Shown here piece by piece: positions 50,500 through 58,286 of a stretch of 64,000 nucleotides of DNA. This stretch comes from Wenjunlia vitaminophila DSM 41686. GTDB lineage: Bacteria > Actinomycetota > Actinomycetes > Streptomycetales > Streptomycetaceae. Below the pieces are notes generated by a model, which saw nothing but the letters and a program-made list of their open reading frames with translations, ran no database searches and was not told the DNA's origin. The stretch lies in contig NZ_KB904652.1 of assembly GCF_000380165.1 (NCBI RefSeq), positions 1 to 64,000 of the forward strand, read 5' to 3'. How positions within the stretch are numbered: the stretch's first letter is position 1; each line of letters begins with the position of its first letter. The position numbers were made by a program, and so were the translations under genes.

Positions 50500-52488
50500 A
50501 TGCTCGCACGTGTCCTGACGGTGTGGGCGGCGACGCTCGGCGTTGCCGCCGCACTGCTGTCGCCCACCGCCGCCGCCCACCCCAGGCAGGACCCGCGGGG
50601 CTGCGAACCGCTCGCCTCGACCACGGACTGCCTGCTGCCCTTCCCCAACGACTGGTTCACCCGCGCCGACCCGACCGCGCCCACGGGCCGCCGGGTGTCG
50701 TTCACCGCGGACATGCTGCCCCGCAACGCGACGGGGACCAGCGCCGACCCCACCGCGTGGAACCGCTCCGACGGCTTCTCCCCCGGTTCCACGCTCATCG
50801 CGCAGGTGCCCGACCTCGACCTGGAAGCCACCGGCGCCGCGCCGATCACCGACATCGCCCGCTCGCTCGACCCCTCGGCCCCGATCGTGCTCCTCGACGC
50901 CGAGACCGGCGAACGGTGGCCGTACTGGGCGGAGCTCGACGCCAACGCCACCGCGCGGGACCGCAGGGCCCTGCTGATCCACCCCGCCCGCAACTTCCGC
51001 GAGGGCCACCGCTACCTGGTCGCCCTGCGCCGGCTGAGGGACGCGGACGGCAGGGTGCTCCCGGCCCCCGAGGCGTTCCGCACGGCGGCCGGTGCGCGCC
51101 TGCCCCGCACCCACCCCCTGTACCCCCGGCAGAGGGAACTGCGGCCGGTGCTGCGGCGGTTGGAACGCGGCGGAGTGGACCCCGACGGGCTCCACCTCGC
51201 CTGGGACTTCACCGTCGCCAGCGCCCAGGGCCTCACCGGCGACCTGTTCGCCATCCGCGACGACGCGCTGCGCCGACTCGGCACCCGGGCGCCGACGTTC
51301 ACGGTCACCGACGTCGTGGACCGCCCCGTCGAACAGGACCCGCTCATCGCCCGCGAGGTGACCGGCCGGCTCACCGTCCCCAGCTACCTCGACGAGCCCG
51401 GCGGCCCGCCCGGTTCGACGCTGAGCCGCGGCCCGGACGGCCGCCCCCGGCACCTGCCGGGGAACACCCAGGTCGCCCTGTTCCGCTGCGAGGTACCGCG
51501 GTCCGCGTTCACCACCCCGTCACGGCCCGCGCTGTACGGGCACGGGCTGCTCGGCCGCCGGCACGAGGTGGCCGCCGCCAACGTCAAGGCGATGGCCGCC
51601 GAGCACAACTTCACCTTCTGCGCCACCGACTGGATCGGCATGGCCGAGGAGGACGTCCCCTCGGTCATCGCCGCGCTGCGCGACCTGAGCCGTTTCCCCA
51701 CCGTTCCCGAGCGCAGCGAACAGGGCATGCTCAACGCCGTCCTCCTCGGCCGGGCGATGATCCACCCCAGGGGGCTTGCGGACACCGCCGCCTTCCGGGC
51801 ACCCGACGGCCGGCCCCTGCTGGACACCGGCCACGGCCTCGCCTACGACGGCAACAGCCAGGGCGGCATCCTCGGCGGCGCCCTGGTGGCCGCCTCGCCC
51901 GACATCCGGCGGGGGGTCCTCGGGGTCACCGGGATGAACTACGGCCTGCTGCTCAACCGCAGCTCGGACTTCGCGCCCTTCCAGCAGGTCCTGGACGTCT
52001 CCTACCCGGACGAGCTGGACCAGCAGCTCGTCCTGCAGCTCTTCCAGATGGTGTGGGACCGCGGCGAGACCAACGGCTACGCCGCCCGGCTCGCCGAGGA
52101 CCGCCAGGTGCTGATGCACATCGCGTACGGCGATCACCAGGTGGCCAACGTGGCCGCGGAGGTGGAGGCCCGCACGATCGGGGCCCGGCTGGTCACCCCG
52201 GCGCTCCGGCCCGGCCGCAGCCCGGACCGCACCCCCTACTGGGGCCTGCGGACCGTGCCCGCGGACCGTCTGCCCGCCGGCGGCTCGGCAATGGTGGTCT
52301 GGGACAGCGGCACCCCGAGCCCGCCGCTCACCAACACCCCGCCCAGCGGTCCCGCGTACGGCCACGACCCGCACGCCGACCCGCGCCACTCGGCGGCGGC
52401 CCGGCAGCAGAAGGCCGTCTTCCTGACCACGGGAAAGGTCATCGATGTCTGCGGTGGCCTGCCCTGCGAAGCTTCCCCCGTCCCCTGA
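50500..52488 (+). CDS. Large secreted serine hydrolase-like protein
   Basis: A 662-residue exported protein. The signal peptide is MLARVLTVWAATLGVAAALL with cleavage near AAAHP (about 27). After an N-terminal beta-rich region (about 30-290), an alpha/beta-hydrolase-like part includes ALYGHGLLGRRHEV (oxyanion region) and YDGNSQGGILGGAL, where GNSQGG is the nucleophile elbow with Ser. YGDHQV could hold the catalytic His. The substrate is unknown. Start: ATG 50500 gives the cleanest signal peptide; GTG 50485, overlapping the preceding stop, is possible. Probably cotranscribed with the SGNH esterase. Confidence 0.82.
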   Translation: MLARVLTVWAATLGVAAALLSPTAAAHPRQDPRGCEPLASTTDCLLPFPNDWFTRADPTAPTGRRVSFTADMLPRNATGTSADPTAWNRSDGFSPGSTLIAQVPDLDLEATGAAPITDIARSLDPSAPIVLLDAETGERWPYWAELDANATARDRRALLIHPARNFREGHRYLVALRRLRDADGRVLPAPEAFRTAAGARLPRTHPLYPRQRELRPVLRRLERGGVDPDGLHLAWDFTVASAQGLTGDLFAIRDDALRRLGTRAPTFTVTDVVDRPVEQDPLIAREVTGRLTVPSYLDEPGGPPGSTLSRGPDGRPRHLPGNTQVALFRCEVPRSAFTTPSRPALYGHGLLGRRHEVAAANVKAMAAEHNFTFCATDWIGMAEEDVPSVIAALRDLSRFPTVPERSEQGMLNAVLLGRAMIHPRGLADTAAFRAPDGRPLLDTGHGLAYDGNSQGGILGGALVAASPDIRRGVLGVTGMNYGLLLNRSSDFAPFQQVLDVSYPDELDQQLVLQLFQMVWDRGETNGYAARLAEDRQVLMHIAYGDHQVANVAAEVEARTIGARLVTPALRPGRSPDRTPYWGLRTVPADRLPAGGSAMVVWDSGTPSPPLTNTPPSGPAYGHDPHADPRHSAAARQQKAVFLTTGKVIDVCGGLPCEASPVP

Positions 52489-52504
52489 CCGGAGAGGAAC
52501 CCCC

Positions 52505-53584
52505 ATGCGTACCCCGCGGAAACTGACCGGAGTCGTCCTCGCCACGGCCCTGCTCCTGGGAACCGGCACGGCCCTGTCCGCCTCCGCCTCGGCCGCGCCC
52601 CCGGCGGCGGTCGCCCAGGTCACCGCCGCCTCACCGTTCACCCAGGCCGAGGCCCGTCTCGCCGCCGACGGGCAGTACACCCTGAGCTGGGCGTCCACCG
52701 CCCAGTCGGTGACCGTGACGGCCGTCACCGACCCGTCCGCCACCGGCGGCACGGTCCTCGGCACCGCGTCGGGTTCCGGCACCCTCACCGTCCCCGCGGG
52801 GACGCTGCCCACGGCCCAGCGCTGGTACTTCAGGCTCACCCCGAGCACCGGCACCCCCGTCGTCGTGGCGGAACGGTCCCTGGGCATCGCGTCGGCGAAG
52901 AACTTCAGGGACGTCGGCGGCTACCGCACCACCGACGGCCGCTGGGTGCGCACCGGCCTGGTCTACCGGTCCAACAAGCTGTCCTCGCTCACCGCCGCCG
53001 AGCAGCAGAAGATGCTCTCCCAGCGCATCACCCTCGATGTGGACCTGCGCAACGTGTTCGAGCGCGACGAGGACCCCGACCTGCTGCCGGCCGGTATCCG
53101 CTACCAGGTCGCGGACGTCGCCGACGTCAGCCACGGCCTGAAGTTCCACGACTCGGCCACCGTCACCCTGTTCAAGGCGCTGGCCGCCGGCCTGCTCTCC
53201 GGCTCCTCCGACCTCGGCCAGTCCATCGGCTACCCGTTCATGGTGGACTTCGTGGGCGCCGACTACGCCTTCCACGACCTGCTGACCGCCGTCGCCACCA
53301 ACGACGGCGCCACCGTCTTCCACTGCAGCGCGGGCAAGGACCGCACCGGTTGGGGGACCGCGGTCCTGCTCACCGTGCTCGGTGTCCCCCGCTCCACGGT
53401 CGAGGCGGACTTCCTGGCGAGCAACGGCTACCTCGGCGACGACAAGGCCGTGGAACTGTCCTGGCTCCGGGCGGCGTTCGACGAGGTGGACCACCTCTAC
53501 GGCAGCTTCGACGCCTACGTCCACGAGGGCCTGATGCTGGACGACGCGACCATCGCGGCGCTCAAGGCCAAGCTGCTGGTCTGA
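52505..53584 (+). CDS. Secreted tyrosine-protein phosphatase (dual-specificity-like)
   Basis: A 359-residue exported phosphatase. Signal peptide about 1-33 (LTGVVLATALLLGTGTALSASASA). A beta-sandwich-like N-terminal region (about 38-135) precedes the phosphatase domain, which begins KNFRDVGGYRTTDGR and has the CX5R P-loop HCSAGKDRTGWG near residue 280. The ATG 52505 follows GAGAGGA. It lies 16 bp after the hydrolase gene, so the three exported enzymes likely form one operon. A terminator follows. Confidence 0.9.
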   Translation: MRTPRKLTGVVLATALLLGTGTALSASASAAPPAAVAQVTAASPFTQAEARLAADGQYTLSWASTAQSVTVTAVTDPSATGGTVLGTASGSGTLTVPAGTLPTAQRWYFRLTPSTGTPVVVAERSLGIASAKNFRDVGGYRTTDGRWVRTGLVYRSNKLSSLTAAEQQKMLSQRITLDVDLRNVFERDEDPDLLPAGIRYQVADVADVSHGLKFHDSATVTLFKALAAGLLSGSSDLGQSIGYPFMVDFVGADYAFHDLLTAVATNDGATVFHCSAGKDRTGWGTAVLLTVLGVPRSTVEADFLASNGYLGDDKAVELSWLRAAFDEVDHLYGSFDAYVHEGLMLDDATIAALKAKLLV

Positions 53585-53602
53585 CCGGGCACGCACCGCA
53601 CG

Positions 53603-53638
53603 CCCGTCGCCCACCGGGCACCGCCGGTGGGCGACGGG
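53603..53638 (+). terminator. Terminator of the exported-enzyme operon
   Basis: A perfect 15-bp stem, CCCGTCGCCCACCGG (53603-53617) with its complement (53624-53638), and a 6-nt loop, 19 bp past the phosphatase stop. Confidence 0.8.
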
Positions 53639-53691
53639 GCCGGGGCGCGCCAGGACCGCGGGCCCGGCGGGCCGGGGGCGCGGCGGCCCGG

Positions 53692-53697
53692 TACTGT
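53692..53697 (+). promoter_or_regulatory. -10 box for a probably leaderless transcript
   Basis: TACTGT ends 5 nt before the GTG (53703) and 8 nt before the ATG (53706) of the PimB-like gene. No ribosome site is visible between, so the mRNA is probably leaderless. Confidence 0.45.
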
Positions 53698-53702
53698 CGG
53701 CC

Positions 53703-54836
53703 GTGATGGACAAGACCCTCATCGTCACCAACGACTTCCCGCCCCGCCCGGGTGGCATCCAGGCGTTCGTGCACTGCCTGGCGCTCCAACTCGACCCGAA
53801 GCAGGTGGTGGTCTACGCGTCCACCACCAAGGACACCGCGGAGGTGGCCCGGTTCGACGCCGGGCAGCCGTTCCCCGTGGTGCGGGACCGGTCCAGGGTG
53901 CTGCTGCCCAGCCGCAGGGTGACCCGTCGCGCGGTGCGGCTGCTGCGGGAACACGGGTGCTCGTCGGTGTGGTTCGGGGCAGCGGCCCCGCTGGGGCTGA
54001 TGGCTCCCGCGCTGCGGGAGGCTGGGGCACGCCGGATCGTCGCCACCACCCACGGGCACGAGGCGGGCTGGGCGGCGCTGCCGGTGACCCGGCAGTTGCT
54101 GCGGCGGATCGGTGACGGGGTGGACACCGTGACGTTCCTCGGCGAGTACACCCGTTCCCGGATCGCTCCCGCGTTGAGCCCGCGGGCGGCGGGGGCGATG
54201 GTGCGGCTCACCCCGGGGGTGGAGGCGGAGCTGTTCCACCCGGGGGTGGACCGCCAGGCGGTGCGGGACCGGTTGAGGCTCTCGACGCGCCCGGTGGTGG
54301 TGTGCGTGTCCCGACTGGTGCCGCGCAAGGGCCAGGACACGCTGATCCGGGCGTGGCCCCGGGTGCTGGCGCGGGTGCCGGACGCGGTGTTGCTGGTCGT
54401 GGGCGGTGGGCCCGGGCTGCGCCGGCTCGAGCGGCTCGCGGAGACCGCGGGGGTGCGCGAGGCGGTGCGTTTCACCGGCGAGGTGCCCTGGACGGAACTG
54501 CCCGCGCACTACGCCGCGGGGGACGTGTTCGCGATGCCGTGCCGCACCCGGCTGCGCGGCCTGGACGTGGAGGGCCTGGGCATCGTGTACCTGGAGGCGT
54601 CCGCGACGGGGCTGCCGGTCATCGCCGGGGACTCCGGTGGTGCGCCCGACGCGGTGCTCCAGGGCGAGACCGGCTACGTGGTCCGGGGCGGTTCGCCGGC
54701 GTCGGTCGCCGAGCGGGTCGTGGAGCTCCTGGACGACCCGGGGTTGCGGCGCAGGATGGGGGAGCGCGGCCGGAGCTGGGTGGAGGAGTCCTGGCGGTGG
54801 GACCGACTGGCGCAGCGGCTCGCCGCGCTGCTGTGA
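53703..54836 (+). CDS. pimB: PimB-like mannosyltransferase (glycosyltransferase family 4)
   Basis: A 377-residue GT-B enzyme. The N-terminal donor/acceptor motif TNDFPPRPGGIQAFVH is the signature of the PimB/PimC group, which adds the second mannose to phosphatidylinositol mannosides. C-terminal motifs are VSRLVPRKGQDTLIRAW, VVGGGPG and the GT4 EX7E region GLGIVYLEASATGLPVI. Start GTG 53703 or ATG 53706. A strong terminator separates it from the convergent acyl-CoA synthetase gene. Confidence 0.88.
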   Translation: MMDKTLIVTNDFPPRPGGIQAFVHCLALQLDPKQVVVYASTTKDTAEVARFDAGQPFPVVRDRSRVLLPSRRVTRRAVRLLREHGCSSVWFGAAAPLGLMAPALREAGARRIVATTHGHEAGWAALPVTRQLLRRIGDGVDTVTFLGEYTRSRIAPALSPRAAGAMVRLTPGVEAELFHPGVDRQAVRDRLRLSTRPVVVCVSRLVPRKGQDTLIRAWPRVLARVPDAVLLVVGGGPGLRRLERLAETAGVREAVRFTGEVPWTELPAHYAAGDVFAMPCRTRLRGLDVEGLGIVYLEASATGLPVIAGDSGGAPDAVLQGETGYVVRGGSPASVAERVVELLDDPGLRRRMGERGRSWVEESWRWDRLAQRLAALL

Positions 54837-54870
54837 CCGCCGCTCTGGCCCCGCGGGGCCAGAGCGGCGG
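54837..54870. terminator. Bidirectional terminator between pimB and the acyl-CoA synthetase gene
   Basis: CCGCCGCTCTGGCCCC (54837-54852) pairs perfectly with GGGGCCAGAGCGGCGG (54855-54870), leaving a 2-nt centre. It begins directly after the pimB stop and ends 12 bp before the end of the convergent gene. Confidence 0.85.
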
Positions 54871-54881
54871 GGCCCCGCCGC

Positions 54882-56669
54882 TCACCCCCCGTACAGCGCG
54901 TCCACCTCGGCGGCGAACTCCTTCAACACCACGTGCCTGCGCAACTTCAGCGACGGCGTCAGGTGCCCGCCCTCCTCGGTCAGGGGCGTGGTGAGGATGT
55001 GGAACTTCTTCACCGCCTCGGCCCGGGAGACGGCCCTGTTGCCGTCGTCCACCGCCTGCTGGACGGCGGCCAGCAGGTCGGGGTCGTTCCGGAGGGTGGC
55101 CGGGTCCGCCGACTTGCCGTGCTGTTCGGCCCAGCGGGGGAGGAACTCCTCGTCCAGGGTGATCAACGCGCCCACGAAGGGACGGCCCTCGCCGACCACC
55201 ACGCACTCGGCGACCAGGGCGTGCGCCCGCATCCGGTCCTCGATCACCGCGGGAGCGACGTTCTTGCCGCCGGCCGTGACGATGATCTCCTTCTTCCGAC
55301 CGGTGATCGTCAGATAGCCGTCGTCGTCCAGGGCGCCCAGGTCACCGGTGTGGAACCAGCCGTCGGTGAACGCCTCCTCGGTGGCGTCGGGGTTGTTCCA
55401 GTAGCCGGTGAAGACGTGCTCCCCGCGGAGCATCACCTCGCCGTCCTCCGAGACGGCCACCGAGGAGCCGGGCAGGGGCTGCCCCACGGTGCCGATCTTC
55501 ACCTTGTCCCAGGGGTTGAAGGTGGTCGCCGCGCAGGACTCGGTGAGCCCGTAGCCCTCGAGCACGGTGAACCCGATGCCGCGGTAGAAGTGCCCCAGCC
55601 GCTCGCCGAGCGGCCCCCCGCCGGAGATCGCGTGGGTGGCCCTGCCGCCGAGCGCGGCCCGGAGCTTGCCGTAGACCAGCCGGTCGAAGAGCCGGTGCTT
55701 GAGCCGCAGGCCCAGGCCGGGCCCCGTCGGGGTGTCCAGGGCACGGCTGTACTCCGTGGCCACCTCGGCCGCCCGGTCGAAGATCTTCCCCTTGCCGTCC
55801 GCCGCGGCCTTGGCCCGGGCCGTGTTGTAGACCTTCTCGAAAACCCGCGGCACACCCAGCACCAGCGTCGGACGGAAGGTGGCCAGCTCGTTGGTGACCT
55901 GCTTGACGTCGGAGCAGTGTCCCAGCGGCACCGGGGCCAGCAGCGCGCACACCTCCACCAGCCGCCCGAAGACGTGCGCCAGCGGCAGGAACAGCAGGAT
56001 CGACGACCCCTCGGAGAACAGCGGGCGCAGCCGTTCCACCGCGTTGCCGCACTCGGCGAAGAAGTTGCGGTGGGTCAGCACGCAGCCCTTGGGACGGCCG
56101 GTGGTGCCGGAGGTGTAGACGATGGTGGCCGGGGAGTCGGCGTCGGCCGCGGTGCCGCGTTCCTCCACGGTGGCGTCGGTGACGTCCGCCCCGGCCGCGA
56201 CGAGGTCCCGCACCGCCCCGTCGTCCAGCCGCCACACGTTCCGCAGGTCCGGCAGCCGGTCCCGCACGGACCCCACGCACTCCTCGTGGTCGGCGGTGCC
56301 CACCACGCAGGCGACCGCCCCGGAGTCGCTGAGGATCCACTCGACCTGTTCCGCGGAAGAGGTCTCGTAGACCGGCACGGTGACCGCGCCGGCGTACCAG
56401 ACGGCGAAGTCGACCAGCGTCCACTCGTAGCTGGTGGACGCCATCAGGCCGACCCGGTCCCCGACCCCCACGCCGGACGCGATCAGGCCCTTGGCCACCT
56501 CGCGGACCTCGGCCAGGAACCCCTCGGCGGTCACGTCCTGCCAGGAGTCGCCGGACTTCCTCCTGACCACCGTCATGGTGGGGTGTTCGGCGGCGTTGCG
56601 GCGGATGAGATCCGTCAGGTTGCTGTCCGCAGGTACCTCGTACAGTGCCGGAAGGCTGAACTCGCGCAA
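54882..56669 (-). CDS. Long-chain acyl-CoA synthetase (AMP-binding, FadD15-like)
   Basis: A 595-residue ANL-superfamily enzyme activating fatty acids to acyl-CoA. The P-loop motif IVYTSGTTGRPKGCVLTHRN is near residue 190; the A5-type motif GYGLTESCAATTFNP, A7-like WFHTGDLG and the C-terminal lysine region ITGRKKEIIVTAGGKNV are all intact. I chose the TTG at 56669, 9 nt after GAGGAG, since the protein begins MREFSLPALYEV as in relatives. The upstream region carries a TACCGATCGGTA palindrome. Confidence 0.92.
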   Translation of the reverse strand: MREFSLPALYEVPADSNLTDLIRRNAAEHPTMTVVRRKSGDSWQDVTAEGFLAEVREVAKGLIASGVGVGDRVGLMASTSYEWTLVDFAVWYAGAVTVPVYETSSAEQVEWILSDSGAVACVVGTADHEECVGSVRDRLPDLRNVWRLDDGAVRDLVAAGADVTDATVEERGTAADADSPATIVYTSGTTGRPKGCVLTHRNFFAECGNAVERLRPLFSEGSSILLFLPLAHVFGRLVEVCALLAPVPLGHCSDVKQVTNELATFRPTLVLGVPRVFEKVYNTARAKAAADGKGKIFDRAAEVATEYSRALDTPTGPGLGLRLKHRLFDRLVYGKLRAALGGRATHAISGGGPLGERLGHFYRGIGFTVLEGYGLTESCAATTFNPWDKVKIGTVGQPLPGSSVAVSEDGEVMLRGEHVFTGYWNNPDATEEAFTDGWFHTGDLGALDDDGYLTITGRKKEIIVTAGGKNVAPAVIEDRMRAHALVAECVVVGEGRPFVGALITLDEEFLPRWAEQHGKSADPATLRNDPDLLAAVQQAVDDGNRAVSRAEAVKKFHILTTPLTEEGGHLTPSLKLRRHVVLKEFAAEVDALYGG

Positions 56670-56744
56670 GACTGCTGCTCCTCATCGGCGCCGGCGGCCG
56701 GCGTGTGGTTCCAGCGGGCGGAACGTTGCTGGACGGTTCGGACG

Positions 56745-56771
56745 CTACCGATCGGTAACGCTGATCGGTAG
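56745..56771. promoter_or_regulatory. Operator-like palindromes upstream of the acyl-CoA synthetase gene
   Basis: A perfect 12-bp palindrome TACCGATCGGTA (56746-56757) is followed by a third half-site ATCGGTAG (56764-56771), which also forms an outer inverted repeat with CTACCGAT (56745-56752). The cluster is about 80 bp upstream of the synthetase start and 165 bp from the divergent phosphoesterase gene. It looks like a TetR-type fatty-acid-metabolism operator; the regulator is not in the window. Confidence 0.5.
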
Positions 56772-56921
56772 GGGTCGGGAACCCATGTTCCGAGTGTCAC
56801 AGCGGAATCGCCAGGCACTGACCGGGCCTTTCCTGTGCCGGCCGCGACCCCGCGGAGCGGCACCCCGGGCGGAACACTACGTCAGTTCGGGAGTGACCCG
56901 CAGGTAACCGCTCATTGGTTC

Positions 56922-56927
56922 TAGGCT
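56922..56927 (+). promoter_or_regulatory. -10 box for a probably leaderless transcript
   Basis: TAGGCT ends 6 nt before the ATG at 56934. No ribosome site is present, and no clear -35 box is seen at the normal spacing. Confidence 0.45.
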
Positions 56928-56933
56928 GGTGCC

Positions 56934-57695
56934 ATGCGGGTCCATGTCGTCAGCGATGTCCACGGTTCCCACGAGGCCCTCGCCCGCGCGGGAGACGGTG
57001 CGGACGCGCTGCTCTGCCTCGGCGACCTGATCCTCTTCCTCGACTACGCCGACCACTCCCGGGGCATCTTCCCGGACCTGTTCGGAGCCGCCGCGGCCAG
57101 CCGGATCGTCGCGCTGCGCACCGCCAACCGCTTCGCCGAGGCGCGGGCGATGGCCGCGGAGCTGTGGAAGGACCTGGACCGGGAGCAGGCGATCGAGACC
57201 GCGGTGCGCCGCCAGTACGCCCAGCTCTTCGCCGCGTTCCCCACCCCCACCTACGCCACCTACGGCAACGTGGACCTGCCGCACCTGTGGCCGGAGTACG
57301 CCGGGGACGGCGTGACCGTGCTCGACGGCGCCACCGTGCGGATAGGGGAGTGGACCTTCGGTTTCGTCGGCGGCGGCCTGCCCAGTCCCATGCGCACCCC
57401 GTACGAGGTGGACGAGGAGACCTACGCCGCCAAGGTCGCCGCGCTGGGGCCGGTGGACGTGCTGTGCACCCACATCCCCCCGGCCGTCCCCGACCTCACC
57501 TACGACGTGGTGGCCCGCCGGTTCGAGCGGGGCAGCGAGGCGGTGCTCGAGGCGATCCGCGCCACCCAGCCCCGGTACGCCCTGTTCGGGCACGTCCACC
57601 AACCGCTCGCGGACCGGATGCGCATCGGCGTCACCGAGTGCGTCAACGTCGGTCACTTCCGTGCCACCGGCCGGCCGTGGGTGCTGCGTTGGTGA
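56934..57695 (+). CDS. Calcineurin-like metallophosphoesterase
   Basis: A 253-residue two-metal phosphoesterase. The five motifs are present: VHVVSDVHGS (DxH), LLCLGDLI (GD), TYGNVDLP (GNxD), CTHIPP (H) and LFGHVHQPL (GHxH). The substrate is unknown; relatives act on nucleotides or phosphoproteins. ATG 56934 with TAGGCT 6 nt upstream suggests a leaderless mRNA. The same gene stands near the glk region in Streptomyces, as I recall. Confidence 0.9.
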   Translation: MRVHVVSDVHGSHEALARAGDGADALLCLGDLILFLDYADHSRGIFPDLFGAAAASRIVALRTANRFAEARAMAAELWKDLDREQAIETAVRRQYAQLFAAFPTPTYATYGNVDLPHLWPEYAGDGVTVLDGATVRIGEWTFGFVGGGLPSPMRTPYEVDEETYAAKVAALGPVDVLCTHIPPAVPDLTYDVVARRFERGSEAVLEAIRATQPRYALFGHVHQPLADRMRIGVTECVNVGHFRATGRPWVLRW

Positions 57696-57800
57696 CGACG
57701 CCTGCGCCGCCCGACCGGCACGCCCGCGGTCCGCACGCGATAGCCTTCCCGCACCACGCACCGACATGTGGGACGAAACCGTCCCGGAGGGACCGAGGCC

Positions 57801-58286
57801 ATGGCGGACCACACCAGGTCGAGCATCACCATCGAAGCGAGCCCCGCCGCGGTCATGGGGGTCATCTCCGACTTCGCCCGCTACCCGGAGTGGACCGGTG
57901 AGGTGAAGGAGGCGGAGGTCGTCAGGGTCGGTGCGGACGGCAGGGCCGAGCAGGTCCGCCTCCTCCTCGACGCCGGCGCGATCAAGGACGAGCACACCCT
58001 CGCCTACACCTGGGAGGGTGACCGCAGGGTGAGCTGGACCCTGGTCACGTCCCAGATGCTGCGCTCGCTCGACGGCACCTACCTGCTCACCCCGATCGGC
58101 GACGGCAGCGCGACCGAGGTCAGTTACCAACTCGCCGTGGACGTCAAGATCCCCATGCTGGGCATGATCAAGCGGAAGGCGGAGAAGGTCATCATCGACC
58201 GGGCGCTCTCCGGGCTGAAGCAGCGTGTGGAGGACATCTCGCCCGGGTCCGGCCCCGCCCGTGGCGAGGGGACCAAGAAGCTCTGA
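57801..58286 (+). CDS. SRPBCC (START-like) family protein
   Basis: A 161-residue protein with the helix-grip fold of polyketide cyclase/START-like proteins: SSITIEASPAAVMGVISDFARYPEW at the N-terminus, a beta-rich centre, and the long C-terminal helix KRKAEKVIIDRALSGLKQRVED. The fold binds hydrophobic ligands in a deep pocket; the ligand is unknown. I chose the ATG at 57801, which is preceded by GGAGGGACCGAGG. Its TGA stop overlaps the presumed CTG start of the next gene. Confidence 0.88.
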   Translation: MADHTRSSITIEASPAAVMGVISDFARYPEWTGEVKEAEVVRVGADGRAEQVRLLLDAGAIKDEHTLAYTWEGDRRVSWTLVTSQMLRSLDGTYLLTPIGDGSATEVSYQLAVDVKIPMLGMIKRKAEKVIIDRALSGLKQRVEDISPGSGPARGEGTKKL

